64,000 nucleotides of DNA, from assembly GCF_010894435.1 (NCBI RefSeq), contig NZ_JAAIXZ010000024.1:62001-126000 (forward strand), written 5' to 3'. Positions 35,679 to 45,972 of this stretch are shown here, piece after piece. Position numbers and translations under genes: made by a program. Positions within the stretch are counted from its first letter, which is position 1. Each line of letters starts with the position of its first letter. The notes under the pieces were generated by a model that was given only the letters and a program-made list of their open reading frames with translations, was not told where the DNA came from and made no database searches. Source of the DNA: Pyxidicoccus trucidator. Lineage in GTDB: Bacteria > Myxococcota > Myxococcia > Myxococcales > Myxococcaceae.

Positions 35679-35705
35679 GGGACGGGCGCGCAGTGAGCCC
35701 GTCCC
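35679..35705 (+). terminator. Terminator between the outer-membrane gene and rsmI
   Basis: Perfect 9-bp inverted repeat (GGGACGGGC / GCCCGTCCC) with a 9-base loop, 11 bases after the stop. It sits between convergent genes. Confidence 0.6.
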
Positions 35706-35766
35706 TTGGATTCAGGCACGGGCCCGGACACTCAGCCGGGTTCGGCCTCCGTGCCGGCGGGCGCCT

Positions 35767-36597
35767 TCACCGCTTCAGCGAGAGGCCCAGCCGGTACACG
35801 TCCTGACCGCCCCAGCCCGCGCGGCGGGCCAGCTCGGTGCTCAGCGCCTTGAGCTTCTCGCCGCGCGACAGGCCGTCCTCCAGCGCCTTGCGCAGCTCCT
35901 CCTCGGACCAGCGGCGCTCTCCGGTGCGGCCTTCCACCAGCACCACCACCTCGCCCCGGGGCTCCTCCGTCGCGTAGCGCGCGGCCAGCTCCGACAGCGT
36001 GCCCCGGGCGAACTCCTCGTGCAGCTTCGTCAGCTCGCGGGCCACGCAGGCGCGCCGGTCTCCCCAGACTTCCAGCAGGTCCGGCAGCGTCTCGCCCACC
36101 CGGCGCGGGGACTCGTAGAGCACCAGCGTCGCGGACAGCTGGGCCACCTCCTCCAGCATGGCCCGGCGCTCTGCTCCCTTGCGTGGAATGAAGCCCAGGA
36201 AGTGGAAACGCCCCGTGGGCAGCCCGGACGCGCTCAGCGCCGCGACGAGGGCCGTGGGGCCTGGAATGGGCACCACCGTCAGCCCCCGCTCCAGCGCCTC
36301 CGACACCAGCTTCTCTCCGGGGTCGCTGATGGCCGGACTGCCCGCGTCCGTCACCAGCGCGCAGTCGTCGCCCTCGGCAATCCGGTCCAGGATGCGCCCG
36401 GCACGCTGCCCTTCCGCGAAGGCCGGCAGGCTCACCAGGTCCTTCCCGCCAATGCCGAAGTGGTCCAGCAGCACGCGCGAATGCCGCGTGTCCTCACAGG
36501 CGATGAAGCGCACGGTGCGCAGCGTCTCCAGCGCCCGTGACGTCACATCCCCCAGGTTCCCGATGGGCGTTGCCACCAGATAGAGCGTTCCAGCCAT
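35767..36597 (-). CDS. rsmI: 16S rRNA (cytidine-2'-O-) methyltransferase RsmI
   Basis: 276 aa. The start (TLYLVATPIGNLGDVTSRA) and the segment ACEDTRHSRVLLDHFGI are RsmI signatures, with the tetrapyrrole-methylase fold motif TDAGSPAISDPG. It methylates the 2'-OH of C1402 in 16S rRNA together with RsmH. ATG 36597 follows GAGAGGA. It begins 9 bases after the yraN stop, the common yraN-rsmI pair, and is probably co-transcribed with it. Confidence 0.96.
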   Translation of the reverse strand: MAGTLYLVATPIGNLGDVTSRALETLRTVRFIACEDTRHSRVLLDHFGIGGKDLVSLPAFAEGQRAGRILDRIAEGDDCALVTDAGSPAISDPGEKLVSEALERGLTVVPIPGPTALVAALSASGLPTGRFHFLGFIPRKGAERRAMLEEVAQLSATLVLYESPRRVGETLPDLLEVWGDRRACVARELTKLHEEFARGTLSELAARYATEEPRGEVVVLVEGRTGERRWSEEELRKALEDGLSRGEKLKALSTELARRAGWGGQDVYRLGLSLKR

Positions 36598-36606
36598 GGC
36601 GTCCTC

Positions 36607-36987
36607 TCACATGCCCGCGTCGAAGGCGCCGGGGATGTGCTCCACGGTGGCGCGCTCACCACGCCCCACCACCGATATCACGTCGAAGCGCATCATCCGC
36701 TCGCGCAAGTCGTGAGCGAAGAGGTAGTGCAGCGCGGCCTTCACCACCCGACGCTGCTTGGCGAAGGATACGGTGTGCGCCGGGTCTCCCCACACGGCCG
36801 TGGAGCGCATCCGCACCTCCACGAAACACACGGTGTCCTCCCGCTCGGCCACCACGTCCAGCTCTCCGTACCGGCACGTCCAGTTGCGCGCCAGCACCCG
36901 CCACCCCTGCGCTTCCAGGAAGCCCACCGCCGCTTCCTCGGCCGCGTTTCCGTACTCCCGCCGCTCGCGCGGCGCCGCCCGTCCCAT
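36607..36987 (-). CDS. yraN: YraN family (UPF0102) predicted endonuclease
   Basis: 126 aa. It starts RREYGNAAEEAAVGFLEAQG and carries the PD-(D/E)XK-like pattern GELDVVA plus FVEVRMRS, normal for UPF0102. The biochemical role is not settled. The ribosome binding site (GGGGAGGG) lies at the end of the fourth unit of the structured repeat at 37022-37195, so that repeat may influence its translation. It is paired with rsmI downstream. Confidence 0.92.
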   Translation of the reverse strand: MGRAAPRERREYGNAAEEAAVGFLEAQGWRVLARNWTCRYGELDVVAEREDTVCFVEVRMRSTAVWGDPAHTVSFAKQRRVVKAALHYLFAHDLRERMMRFDVISVVGRGERATVEHIPGAFDAGM

Positions 36988-36995
36988 GCACCCTC

Positions 36996-37195
36996 CCCTG
37001 GCGGTCCTCCTTCCGGAAGGCCCCCGCCACTTCGCCCGCTCAGGTGCCGCGGCGGGTTCTCCCCTGTGTAGAGGTTCCCCGCCGAGTCACCCGGCTGTGC
37101 CGCGATGGGTCTTCCATCATGGAAGTGCCCCGCCGAGTCACCCGTGTATGTAGCCCGGCGGCTCCTCCCCTTTGGAGGCAACCCGCCGAGTCACC
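36996..37195 (-). repeat. Four tandem structured repeats (nested hairpins), 51-55 base period
   Basis: On the minus strand, four units each contain GGCGGG (at 37187-37182, 37134-37129, 37083-37078 and 37028-37023), an inner hairpin and, in three of the four, a clear closing CCGCC arm; the second unit's outer stem is weak. Three units share the leader GGTGACTCGGCGGG. Inner stems differ in sequence but stay paired: CCTCC/GGAGG, CTTCC/GGAAG, CCTCT/AGGGG, CCTT/AAGG. The outer C-G pair becomes T-A in the fourth. The array starts in the stop codon of the upstream gene and ends at the yraN ribosome binding site. Confidence 0.8.
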
Positions 37196-39096
37196 TACAC
37201 GTTAACGGTGCCGTCCGACATCTGCGCGAAGCCGGGGTGCCCGGTGACATGCAGCACCTGCGTCAGCGTGCCCAGGTGCTTCAGCATGCGGGCGATGAGG
37301 GGCAGCTTCACCTCTTCGACACCGGCGAAGACGTCCTCCAGCAGGAAGGGCCGCTTCACGCGGGCGCTCGCCTTCTCCACCACCGTCATCCGCAGCGCCA
37401 GGTAGTAGAGGTCCAGGTCCTTCGGCGGCAGCTCTCCCACGGGAGTCCGCTTGCCGGCCGCGAGTGCGAAGCCCCGGCCCTCCTTGTCCCACTCGACCCC
37501 CTGGTAGCGCCGGTCCGTGAGCGCGGTGAGGTACTGGAGGCAGCGCTCCTTGAGCAGCCCCTGCACGGACAGCACGTCCGTGTTGAAGACGTCCGCGGCC
37601 TGGGCCAGCAGCGCGGGGGACGGGTCCTCCAGGGCCTCCACCGGGGCCGGAGTGCCATCCGCGCTCGGAGCCGCGACCGGAGGCGGTGCCTTGGCCAGGG
37701 CGATGGACTCCTTCACCCGGCCAATCTCCCGCTCCACCTCGCGGATGTCCCGCACGTAGGAGCCCTTCTGCGTCAGCTCCGCGTTGAGCGCCTCCAGCTC
37801 GTTCCTCAGCGACTGCCGCTGGGTGACGGCGGCCACGTAGTCCGGGTCCGCCTCCATGGAGGCCAGCTGGTCCTTCAGCTCCACCACGCGCGCGCCCAGC
37901 AGCTCCTTGCGCTCCAGCGTGGGGGCAATCTCGTCCAGTGACTCCACGCCGAGCGCCTTCTGCGCCATCCGCAGCGGCGCGGCCTCGGCCTCGAACTCCT
38001 CGAGGATCTTCTTCTCGCGGGCCTCGAAGCGGCCTTCCTTGCTGCCGTGCCGGGACGCCTTCTGCAGCTCGTCCACGTAGCGCAGCGCCATGAACGCGGC
38101 CACGCCGAAGGCGGGGATGTTCAGCAGCGTCAGGTAGCGGAACGTCGCATCCACGCCGAAGCCCAGGCCCACGCCCAGCGCGAGGAAGAGCACGCCCGCG
38201 CCCATCCCCGCCCAGAAGATGCGGTTCTCCTTCAGCGGCTCCACGTGCGCGGGCACCGACTCCGCCTCGACGTCCCGGTCCTGATTGAGCCGAGCCAGGG
38301 CGTCGTCCCGCTTCGTCACCACCTTGGGGTAGCGCTGCACGCGACCCAGGATGTCCTGCGGCAGCCCGAGCGACTGCGGCGTGGGCGCGGCCCGCCAGGC
38401 GCCCTCCGCCTCGGAGATGGCCACCTTCAGCCCGTCCGTGCCCTTCAGGCGCTGCTCGGCGTCGAAGACCTGCGACGTCAGGCCGTCCACCTTGAATTGG
38501 ATCTGGTCCACCTCGCTCGCGCCCACCAGCTCCTGCTCGAGCGCGCGCAGCTTCGCCTCGGCGGCGCCAATGTCCTCGGCGGGGGCCACCGTGGCCGCCG
38601 ACGCCAGCGAGGGGAACTTCCCGGACGTCTTGGGGTCCTGCTTCGCCCCCGCGGCCGGCTTGCGCGGGCGCTTCGAGGGGAGCTGCCCGGCCTGCAGGCA
38701 GTACAGCTGCTCGAAGGTGGTGCGCGGCGGCAGCCCCACCTGGCCCCGGAGGAACTGGCTGACCTCCGACGCGTCCGAGGACACCAGCTCCGCCTGCTGC
38801 GTCGTCTTGTTCATCCGGTGCAGCGTCCCGGAGCCGCCCAGCTCGCGCAGCACGCGGTACGTCACCCCGTCCACGCCGACGAAGGTGAGGGCCGCCTTGC
38901 CCGACTTCGCGCCCGGCGAGAGGAAGCTGGCGTCACCGCCGCGCCCATCGGCGAATAGCAACGCGAGCGACAGGCCCGCCAGCGGACTGATCTCCGCCGT
39001 GGGGGGCTTGAGGACCAGGTACCCGGCTTTGAGGGCGAAGCGCCCCGCTGGAGAGAAGCCCCGGACGTTCTGGACGGCGACCTCGGCGAATTGCAT
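37195..39096 (-). CDS. YhaN/SMC-like membrane protein lacking a P-loop (likely pseudo-ATPase)
   Basis: 633 aa. Both ends resemble YhaN-type SMC/RecF-family ATPase heads: the start (QFAEVAVQNVRGF) and the end, with LDLYYLALRM (~561-570, the signature/Q-helix region), FLLEDVF (Walker-B-like, 584-590) and LTQVLHVTGH (H-loop, His620). Between them are coiled coils interrupted by two membrane helices (~293-311 and ~321-339), as in membrane YhaN proteins. Where Walker A (GxxGxGKS/T) should lie (~28-50) the sequence is LKPPTAEISPLAGLSLAL, with no P-loop Lys. The LSGG-like signature is PPKD. It should therefore be catalytically dead or act with a partner. No SbcD/YhaO-like nuclease is adjacent. It has its own terminator-bounded transcript after rplS. 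Confidence 0.7.
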   Translation of the reverse strand: MQFAEVAVQNVRGFSPAGRFALKAGYLVLKPPTAEISPLAGLSLALLFADGRGGDASFLSPGAKSGKAALTFVGVDGVTYRVLRELGGSGTLHRMNKTTQQAELVSSDASEVSQFLRGQVGLPPRTTFEQLYCLQAGQLPSKRPRKPAAGAKQDPKTSGKFPSLASAATVAPAEDIGAAEAKLRALEQELVGASEVDQIQFKVDGLTSQVFDAEQRLKGTDGLKVAISEAEGAWRAAPTPQSLGLPQDILGRVQRYPKVVTKRDDALARLNQDRDVEAESVPAHVEPLKENRIFWAGMGAGVLFLALGVGLGFGVDATFRYLTLLNIPAFGVAAFMALRYVDELQKASRHGSKEGRFEAREKKILEEFEAEAAPLRMAQKALGVESLDEIAPTLERKELLGARVVELKDQLASMEADPDYVAAVTQRQSLRNELEALNAELTQKGSYVRDIREVEREIGRVKESIALAKAPPPVAAPSADGTPAPVEALEDPSPALLAQAADVFNTDVLSVQGLLKERCLQYLTALTDRRYQGVEWDKEGRGFALAAGKRTPVGELPPKDLDLYYLALRMTVVEKASARVKRPFLLEDVFAGVEEVKLPLIARMLKHLGTLTQVLHVTGHPGFAQMSDGTVNV

Positions 39097-39122
39097 GGCC
39101 CACGCATGTTAGCGCGAATGAA

Positions 39123-39154
39123 AAAAGGAGCGTCCGGGATCGGACGCTCCTTTT
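39123..39154 (-). terminator. Intrinsic terminator after rplS
   Basis: Perfect 14-bp inverted repeat (AAAAGGAGCGTCCG / CGGACGCTCCTTTT) with a 4-base loop and a six-T run on the minus strand. This is the clearest rho-independent terminator in the window. Confidence 0.95.
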
Positions 39155-39191
39155 CATGACAGCCCCTGTGCCCTTGCGGGCAGGCAGGCGA

Positions 39192-39599
39192 TCAGGACGC
39201 CGACTTGGCGGCCTTCTTGGCGGCGGCAGCGGCGACCGTCTTGGCCGTCGGCTCCTCCTGCACGTCCACGCGGGCGGCCTTGCCCTTGAGGTCGCGGAGG
39301 TAGAACAGGCGGCTGCGGTTCACGGCGCCACGCGACAGGACCTCGATGCGCTCATAGCGGGGGCTGTGCAGGGGGAAGATGCGCTCCACGCCGACGCCGA
39401 AGGACATCTTCCGGACGGCGAAGGTCGCGCGGTGCGCACGGCCGCTCAGCCGGATGACGACGCCCTCGAAAGCCTGAACGCGCTCCTTGTCGCCCTCCTT
39501 CACCTTCCAGTGGACGCGCACGGAGTCACCAGGACGGAAAGCGGTGACGTCCTGGCGCAGGAACTTGGCCTCGACGTGCTGAATGGCGGCGTTACGCAT
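39192..39599 (-). CDS. rplS: 50S ribosomal protein L19
   Basis: 135 aa. Typical L19: FRPGDSVRVHWKVKEGDKER, QAFEGVVIRLSG, a FAVRKMSFGVGVERIFP core and RSRLFYLRDLKGKAAR. The C-terminal Ala/Lys tail is longer than in E. coli (115 aa). It is the last gene of the rpsP-khpA-rimM-trmD-rplS block, 120 bases after trmD; a possible extra promoter and a strong terminator flank it. Confidence 0.98.
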   Translation of the reverse strand: MRNAAIQHVEAKFLRQDVTAFRPGDSVRVHWKVKEGDKERVQAFEGVVIRLSGRAHRATFAVRKMSFGVGVERIFPLHSPRYERIEVLSRGAVNRSRLFYLRDLKGKAARVDVQEEPTAKTVAAAAAKKAAKSAS

Positions 39600-39653
39600 G
39601 ACGGACTCCGGAAAATCGGAAACTTACGCGCGGGGCGCGTGAAAGAGCGGGCC

Positions 39654-39682
39654 GTACTACCAGAGAGAGCGGTGTCGGACAA
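39654..39682 (-). promoter_or_regulatory. Possible rplS promoter
   Basis: TTGTCC (39677-39682), 17-base spacer, TAGTAC (39654-39659) on the minus strand, in the 120-base trmD-rplS gap. Confidence 0.4.
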
Positions 39683-39719
39683 GCCCACAGATGAGTCAAC
39701 CCGCTGGGAACGCTCAGGG

Positions 39720-40463
39720 TTACAGGTCTTCCTCCCGCCGGGCCAGCAATTTCTGGTCGGCGGCCGAGAGCACCAGACGAGCGTACAGGTCCGGCCGGCG
39801 CTCCCGGGTGAGGATCAGCGACTTCCACCGGCGCCACCGGGCAATGCGCGCATGATCTCCAGACTGGAGGACGGCGGGCACCTCGGTTCCCCGGAAGACG
39901 GGCGGGCGGGTGTAGTGGGGGTGCTCCAGCAACCCCTCTTCGAAGCTCTCCGTGACGGACGAGTCCACGTTGCCCAGCACGCCGGGCACCAACCTCGCCA
40001 CCGCGTCCACCACCGCCAGCGCGGCAATCTCGCCGCCGGTGAGGACGAAGTCCCCCAGGGACAGCTCGCCGTCCAGGTGGGCCATGACGCGCTCGTCGAC
40101 GCCTTCGTAGCGACCACAGACGAGGATCAGCCCGGCCTCGTGGCGCACCAACTCACGCGCGGTGGCCTGGGCGAAGGTGGGCCCGCGGGGGCTCATCAGC
40201 AGCGCCCTGGCACCCGACAGCCGTGCCCGGGCGGCCTCAATCGCGGCCACCAGCGGCTCGGGCTTCATCACCATGCCGGCGCCGCCGCCATAGGGCGCGT
40301 CGTCGGTGACGCGGTGCTTACCCTCGGCGTACTCGCGCACGTCGGTGACGGTGACGGACAGCAGGCCCTTCTCCTGGGCCTTCCCGAGGATGCTCGCCCC
40401 CAGGTAGCTGGACACCATGCCCGGGAAGAGCGTGAGGATTTCCACCGGGTACGGCGGGCTCAT
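39720..40463 (-). CDS. trmD: tRNA (guanine-N1-)-methyltransferase TrmD
   Basis: 247 aa. The SPOUT-class knot motifs are visible: DDAPYGGGAGMVMKPEP, CGRYEGVDERV and GDFVLTGGE. It methylates G37 of tRNAs to prevent frameshifting. The start overlaps the rimM stop by four bases, indicating translational coupling. Confidence 0.98.
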   Translation of the reverse strand: MSPPYPVEILTLFPGMVSSYLGASILGKAQEKGLLSVTVTDVREYAEGKHRVTDDAPYGGGAGMVMKPEPLVAAIEAARARLSGARALLMSPRGPTFAQATARELVRHEAGLILVCGRYEGVDERVMAHLDGELSLGDFVLTGGEIAALAVVDAVARLVPGVLGNVDSSVTESFEEGLLEHPHYTRPPVFRGTEVPAVLQSGDHARIARWRRWKSLILTRERRPDLYARLVLSAADQKLLARREEDL

Positions 40464-41080
40464 TCCGAGTCCCCGCCACCCTTGTCGTCCGGGACTTCAG
40501 GGGCTCCAACCGCCCCGCCCTCGGGCGCGGTCTTCACGGCGGAGGGACCGCCACCGGGGCGCCCGACCTCCACGTACTCCGGGGGGCGGATGACGATGCG
40601 CTGGGTGGCCAAGTCCACGGAGGGCACGAACTCGTCCGCGAAGGGCACCACCAACTCCGGCCGCTTCGGGGCGCGGATGACGAGGTTGGGCACCTCGCCG
40701 GTGGACCAGATCTCCTCCACCCGGCCCAGCTCGGCGCCGGACTCGTCCACGGCGATGAGCCCCACCAGGTCGCCCTGGAAGAACTCGCCCTCGCCCGGGG
40801 GCTCCAGGTCCTCGCGGTAGACGAACACCTTGGAGCCCACCAGGGACTCAGCCTCGGTGCGTGAGTCCACGCCCTCGATGACGACGATGTTCTCCTTGGG
40901 CGTGGGGCGCACGGCCTCCAGGAACACCTCGCGCACCTCACCGGAGCGGGTGTGCAGCAGGACGCGCTCCACGACGTCGAGCGCCTCCGAGGCAGGGTCG
41001 AACGTGCGGATGGCCACCTCGCCGCGCAGCCCGTGCGCACGTGACACGAAGCCGAGCTCGAGGGTGGGAGGCGGCGTCAC
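40460..41080 (-). CDS. rimM: Ribosome maturation factor RimM
   Basis: 206 aa. The N-terminal RimM domain (GFVSRAHGLRGEVAIRTF) is followed by a PRC-barrel (FFQGDLVGLIAVDESGAELG, then VVPFADEFVPSVDL). The C-terminal ~35 residues are a low-complexity Gly/Pro tail. It assists 16S rRNA processing and 30S assembly. It overlaps both khpA and trmD by four bases. Confidence 0.96.
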   Translation of the reverse strand: MTPPPTLELGFVSRAHGLRGEVAIRTFDPASEALDVVERVLLHTRSGEVREVFLEAVRPTPKENIVVIEGVDSRTEAESLVGSKVFVYREDLEPPGEGEFFQGDLVGLIAVDESGAELGRVEEIWSTGEVPNLVIRAPKRPELVVPFADEFVPSVDLATQRIVIRPPEYVEVGRPGGGPSAVKTAPEGGAVGAPEVPDDKGGGDSE

Positions 41081-41364
41081 CGGGAGGAATCCGGGACGGC
41101 CGCTGCGCCAGGCACGCCAGCCGCGTTGCGCCGGTCGTCGAGGATCTCCAGGCGGACCTTCTGCCCGGACTTCTGAGCGGCGGCGTTGAGCAGCGTCCGG
41201 AGGGCATTCACGGTGCGCCCGTCACGGCCGATGACCTTGCCAACGTCCTCGGGGGCGACCTTCAGCTCGTAGAGCCGGGCGCCGTCCACATCGGACATGC
41301 GCAGGCTGACCTGGTCCGGTTGGTCGACCAGGGCCCGCGCCAGATAGGTGAGAAGTTGCTCCAC
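41077..41364 (-). CDS. khpA: KH-domain RNA-binding protein KhpA
   Basis: 95 aa. A single KH domain with the GxxG loop GRDG in GKVIGRDGRTVNALRTLL. It matches the small KH protein found between rpsP and rimM in many bacteria, where it forms an RNA-binding complex with KhpB in some species. The stop overlaps the rimM start (ATGA). Confidence 0.93.
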   Translation of the reverse strand: MEQLLTYLARALVDQPDQVSLRMSDVDGARLYELKVAPEDVGKVIGRDGRTVNALRTLLNAAAQKSGQKVRLEILDDRRNAAGVPGAAAVPDSSR

Positions 41365-41384
41365 GTCCGCTCAGCGAAGCGGGT

Positions 41385-41648
41385 TCAGACCGCGGGAGCG
41401 GCGGTCTTGGCCTTCGCGGCGACCTTGATGAGGTCCGCCACCGTCTCGGAAGGCGTCGCGCCCGTCTTCAGCCAGTAGTTCAGCCGCTCCTCGTTGAACT
41501 CCACCTTGGGGGGCTCGAGGTTGGGGTCATACGCGCCCACGGCCTCGATGAACTTGCCATCCCGGGGGTTCCGGGAGTCGGTGGCGACCACGTGGTAGTA
41601 CGGCTTCTTCTTGGCGCCCGCGCGGGCGAGACGGAGGACGACGGCCAT
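41385..41648 (-). CDS. rpsP: 30S ribosomal protein S16
   Basis: 87 aa. Starts MAVVLRLARAGAKKKPYYHV; continues with SRNPRDGKFIEAVGAYDP and the WLKTGATPSETV end of the S16 fold. ATG 41648 has GGAG at good spacing and matches the family N terminus; the ATG 12 bases upstream is not expected. First gene of the ribosomal/tRNA-modification operon. Confidence 0.98.
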   Translation of the reverse strand: MAVVLRLARAGAKKKPYYHVVATDSRNPRDGKFIEAVGAYDPNLEPPKVEFNEERLNYWLKTGATPSETVADLIKVAAKAKTAAPAV

Positions 41649-41691
41649 GAGTTGCTCCAACGAACAGGTTACAAACTAGGAAAGGGGGGCG

Positions 41692-41721
41692 CTCTTACCG
41701 CCGCACCCGCGGGATTGTCAA
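41692..41721 (-). promoter_or_regulatory. Promoter of the rpsP operon
   Basis: TTGACA (41716-41721), 18-base spacer, TAAGAG (41692-41697) on the minus strand, 43 bases before the rpsP start. Confidence 0.65.
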
Positions 41722-41735
41722 GGAAGCTCGGGAGC

Positions 41736-42869
41736 TTATGTCGTGCCGTCGGCGGGAGCCGACTCACCCTGGTTCGCGAGCTGTCCACAGGCGCCGGCGA
41801 TGTCCCGACCCCGGTTCCTGCGGATGTAGGCGCCGATGTGCCCGTCGGCGAGGATGGCGCGGAACTGCTCCGCCCGCTCGTCGCCGGTGGTGTGGAACCC
41901 CAACCCGGGGTTCTCGTTATACGGAATCAGGTTCACCTTCACCGGAATGCCCTTCAGCAGCTCGATGAGCCGGTGGGCATCCTCGTCGGCGTCGTTGAAG
42001 CCCTTGATGAGCACGTACTCGAAGGTGATGCGGCGGCCCTGACGCAGGGGGAACTTCCGGCACGCGTCCAGCAGCGCCGCGATGTTCCACTTGCGGTTGA
42101 CGGGCATCGTCTTGCTGCGCTGCTCGTCGGTGCTGGCGTTGAGGGAGATGGCCAGCTTGACGTCCGTCTCCTGGCCGAAGCGCTCGATCATGGGCACCAG
42201 GCCCACCGTGGAGACGGTGATGTGCCGGTGGCTGAAGTTGGGCCCGTCCTGGGACTGGAGGATGGAGAGCGCCGTCTTGAGGTTCTCGAAGTTGTGCAGG
42301 GGCTCGCCCATGCCCATGAACACCAGGTTGCTGAGCGGGCGGAGCGTCTCGTGCCCCTCGTTCTTCCGGACCTCGCGGTTCACCGCGTGGACCTGGGCGA
42401 CGATTTCCCCGGGCGTCAGGTTCCGCTTGAGCCCCATGGTGCCCGTCATGCAGAAGCCGCAGGCCATGGCGCAGCCCACCTGGGTGGACACGCACAGCGT
42501 CCGGCGGTCATCGGCGGGCATGTAGACGGACTCGATGAAGCGGCCGTCCCGCGTCTTCCACCGGTACTTGATGGTGCCGTCGGTGCTGCGCAGCTCGGCG
42601 TCCTTCACCAGGGGGACGATCTCCGCCTGGGCCTTGAGCTTCTCGCGCAGGGCCTTGGACAGGTCCGTCATCTCGTCGAACGCGGTGACGCCGCGCTGGT
42701 GCAGCCAACGGTAGAGCTGCGGGGCGCGGAAGGCACGCTCGCCGAGCGTCTCGGTGACGAACCGCGTGAGCGCTTCCAGCGACAGGCTGGCCACGTCCAC
42801 GAGCTTCGTGGGGGCGGGCGCCGCGAGCGGCTCGGTCACAGGCAGGGCGGTAGCGGAGGTCTCTGACAT
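41736..42869 (-). CDS. rlmN: Dual-specificity rRNA/tRNA methyltransferase RlmN
   Basis: 377 aa. Radical-SAM cluster motif CAMACGFC (CxxxCxxC), MGMGEPLHNFEN, and the methyl-carrying Cys in DIAGACGQL near the C terminus, all standard for RlmN. It methylates C2 of A2503 in 23S rRNA and A37 in some tRNAs. I chose ATG 42869 (MSETSATAL); an upstream ATG at 42944 gives a non-homologous leader. Monocistronic or read after ndk. Confidence 0.96.
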   Translation of the reverse strand: MSETSATALPVTEPLAAPAPTKLVDVASLSLEALTRFVTETLGERAFRAPQLYRWLHQRGVTAFDEMTDLSKALREKLKAQAEIVPLVKDAELRSTDGTIKYRWKTRDGRFIESVYMPADDRRTLCVSTQVGCAMACGFCMTGTMGLKRNLTPGEIVAQVHAVNREVRKNEGHETLRPLSNLVFMGMGEPLHNFENLKTALSILQSQDGPNFSHRHITVSTVGLVPMIERFGQETDVKLAISLNASTDEQRSKTMPVNRKWNIAALLDACRKFPLRQGRRITFEYVLIKGFNDADEDAHRLIELLKGIPVKVNLIPYNENPGLGFHTTGDERAEQFRAILADGHIGAYIRRNRGRDIAGACGQLANQGESAPADGTT

Positions 42870-43043
42870 CGTCGTTGGCCTGTAAACGGTGGGACCGAGG
42901 GCGTCCCTTCCCACACCTGGGCACGGCAAGTCAAAGGAGCGCACGCTCCCCTACCCGCCCGCTGGACGCTTTCCGGCCCTCTCCAGGAAGAACAACGACC
43001 CGGGCCCGGGCCTTCGCAGGCACGGACACCGGGCCGTGAACGG

Positions 43044-43062
43044 CGGCCCCGAGAGGGGGCCG
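43044..43062 (-). terminator. Hairpin after ndk
   Basis: 7-bp stem (CGGCCCC / GGGGCCG) with a 5-base loop, 5 bases after the ndk stop on the minus strand. Confidence 0.45.
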
Positions 43063-43067
43063 GCCGG

Positions 43068-43505
43068 CTACTTCTGGTACGGGTACGCCTGGATCTCCGT
43101 CTCCCGGAAGAAGTACGCGATCTCGTTCTTCGCGTTCTCCAGGCTGTCGGAGCCGTGCACCGTGTTCTTGTCGATGCTGGTGGCGAAGTCCTTGCGGATG
43201 GTGCCCGCGGCGGCCTGGGCCGGGTTGGTGGCGCCCATGATGTCGCGGTTGCCCAGGACGGCGTTCTCGCCCTCCAGCACCATGAGGACCACGGGGCCGG
43301 AGATCATGAACTGCACCAGGTCCTTGAAGAAGGGCCGGGCCTTGTGGACCGCGTAGAAGCCCTCGGCCTCCTTCTGGGAGAGCTGCTGCAGCCGGATGGC
43401 GACCGGCTTCAGACCCTTCTCCTCGAAGCGGCTGATGATCTTCCCGATGACGCCCTTTTCCAGACCGTCCGGCTTGATGATGGACAGCGTGCGCTCGATG
43501 GCCAT
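43068..43505 (-). CDS. ndk: Nucleoside diphosphate kinase
   Basis: 145 aa. ERTLSIIKPDGLEKGVIG at the N terminus, the catalytic His117 in NTVHGSDS and the conserved RPFF/GPVVLMVLEGENAV core. It transfers phosphate between nucleoside di- and triphosphates via a phospho-His. It lies 41 bases after sucD on the same strand; succinyl-CoA synthetase and Ndk are functionally linked through NTP balance. Confidence 0.98.
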   Translation of the reverse strand: MAIERTLSIIKPDGLEKGVIGKIISRFEEKGLKPVAIRLQQLSQKEAEGFYAVHKARPFFKDLVQFMISGPVVLMVLEGENAVLGNRDIMGATNPAQAAAGTIRKDFATSIDKNTVHGSDSLENAKNEIAYFFRETEIQAYPYQK

Positions 43506-43546
43506 GTGAGTGGCTCCTTGTGCTCGTTGGGGTTTAGCGCTTCGTT

Positions 43547-44446
<900 letters not shown>

Positions 44447-44487
44447 GGCGCTCCTTCAGGAAGTTGTTGGCGACGGAGTGCGCCGGA

Positions 44488-45648
<1,161 letters not shown>

Positions 45649-45972
45649 CGAGGCTCCGGTGGAGACGAGGGAGACAGCCTTCTATACAGGCGTCAGCGCG
45701 GGGCCCTCATTGCGCAGAAACCGACGGATGGCAAGGCCGTTTGACCCCGGCGGAATCGCTCCGTGCTGCCCCATGCACAGGAGATAACCAGGAATGTCCG
45801 CCAGGATGAGCCCGGCTTCACGGCTGTCGGGTGCCCGGGGAGGCTGACCGCGGAGCGGATTGGCGCCCCACCCTGCCCTCCAGGGCAATGGGGCCGGTAT
45901 GGAACATTCCCCCGGGCGTTCGGTTGGCAGGGCCGGGTGCTCGTCCCCTGCCCCTCCTTGGAGCCTTCGCGC
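45649..45972. other. Divergent intergenic region, sucC / S41 protease
   Basis: 324 bases between divergent genes. On the minus side there is TATAGA at a plausible -10 position for sucC, without a clear -35. On the plus side a short GCCCT/AGGGC hairpin lies upstream of the protease gene. I see no RNA gene or repeat. Confidence 0.4.

Noticed and set aside
36741..37181. Minus-strand ORF with GDSAG repeats across the hairpin array
   Set aside because: The peptide repeat follows from the DNA repeat; no start site or codon support, and it runs into yraN in another frame.
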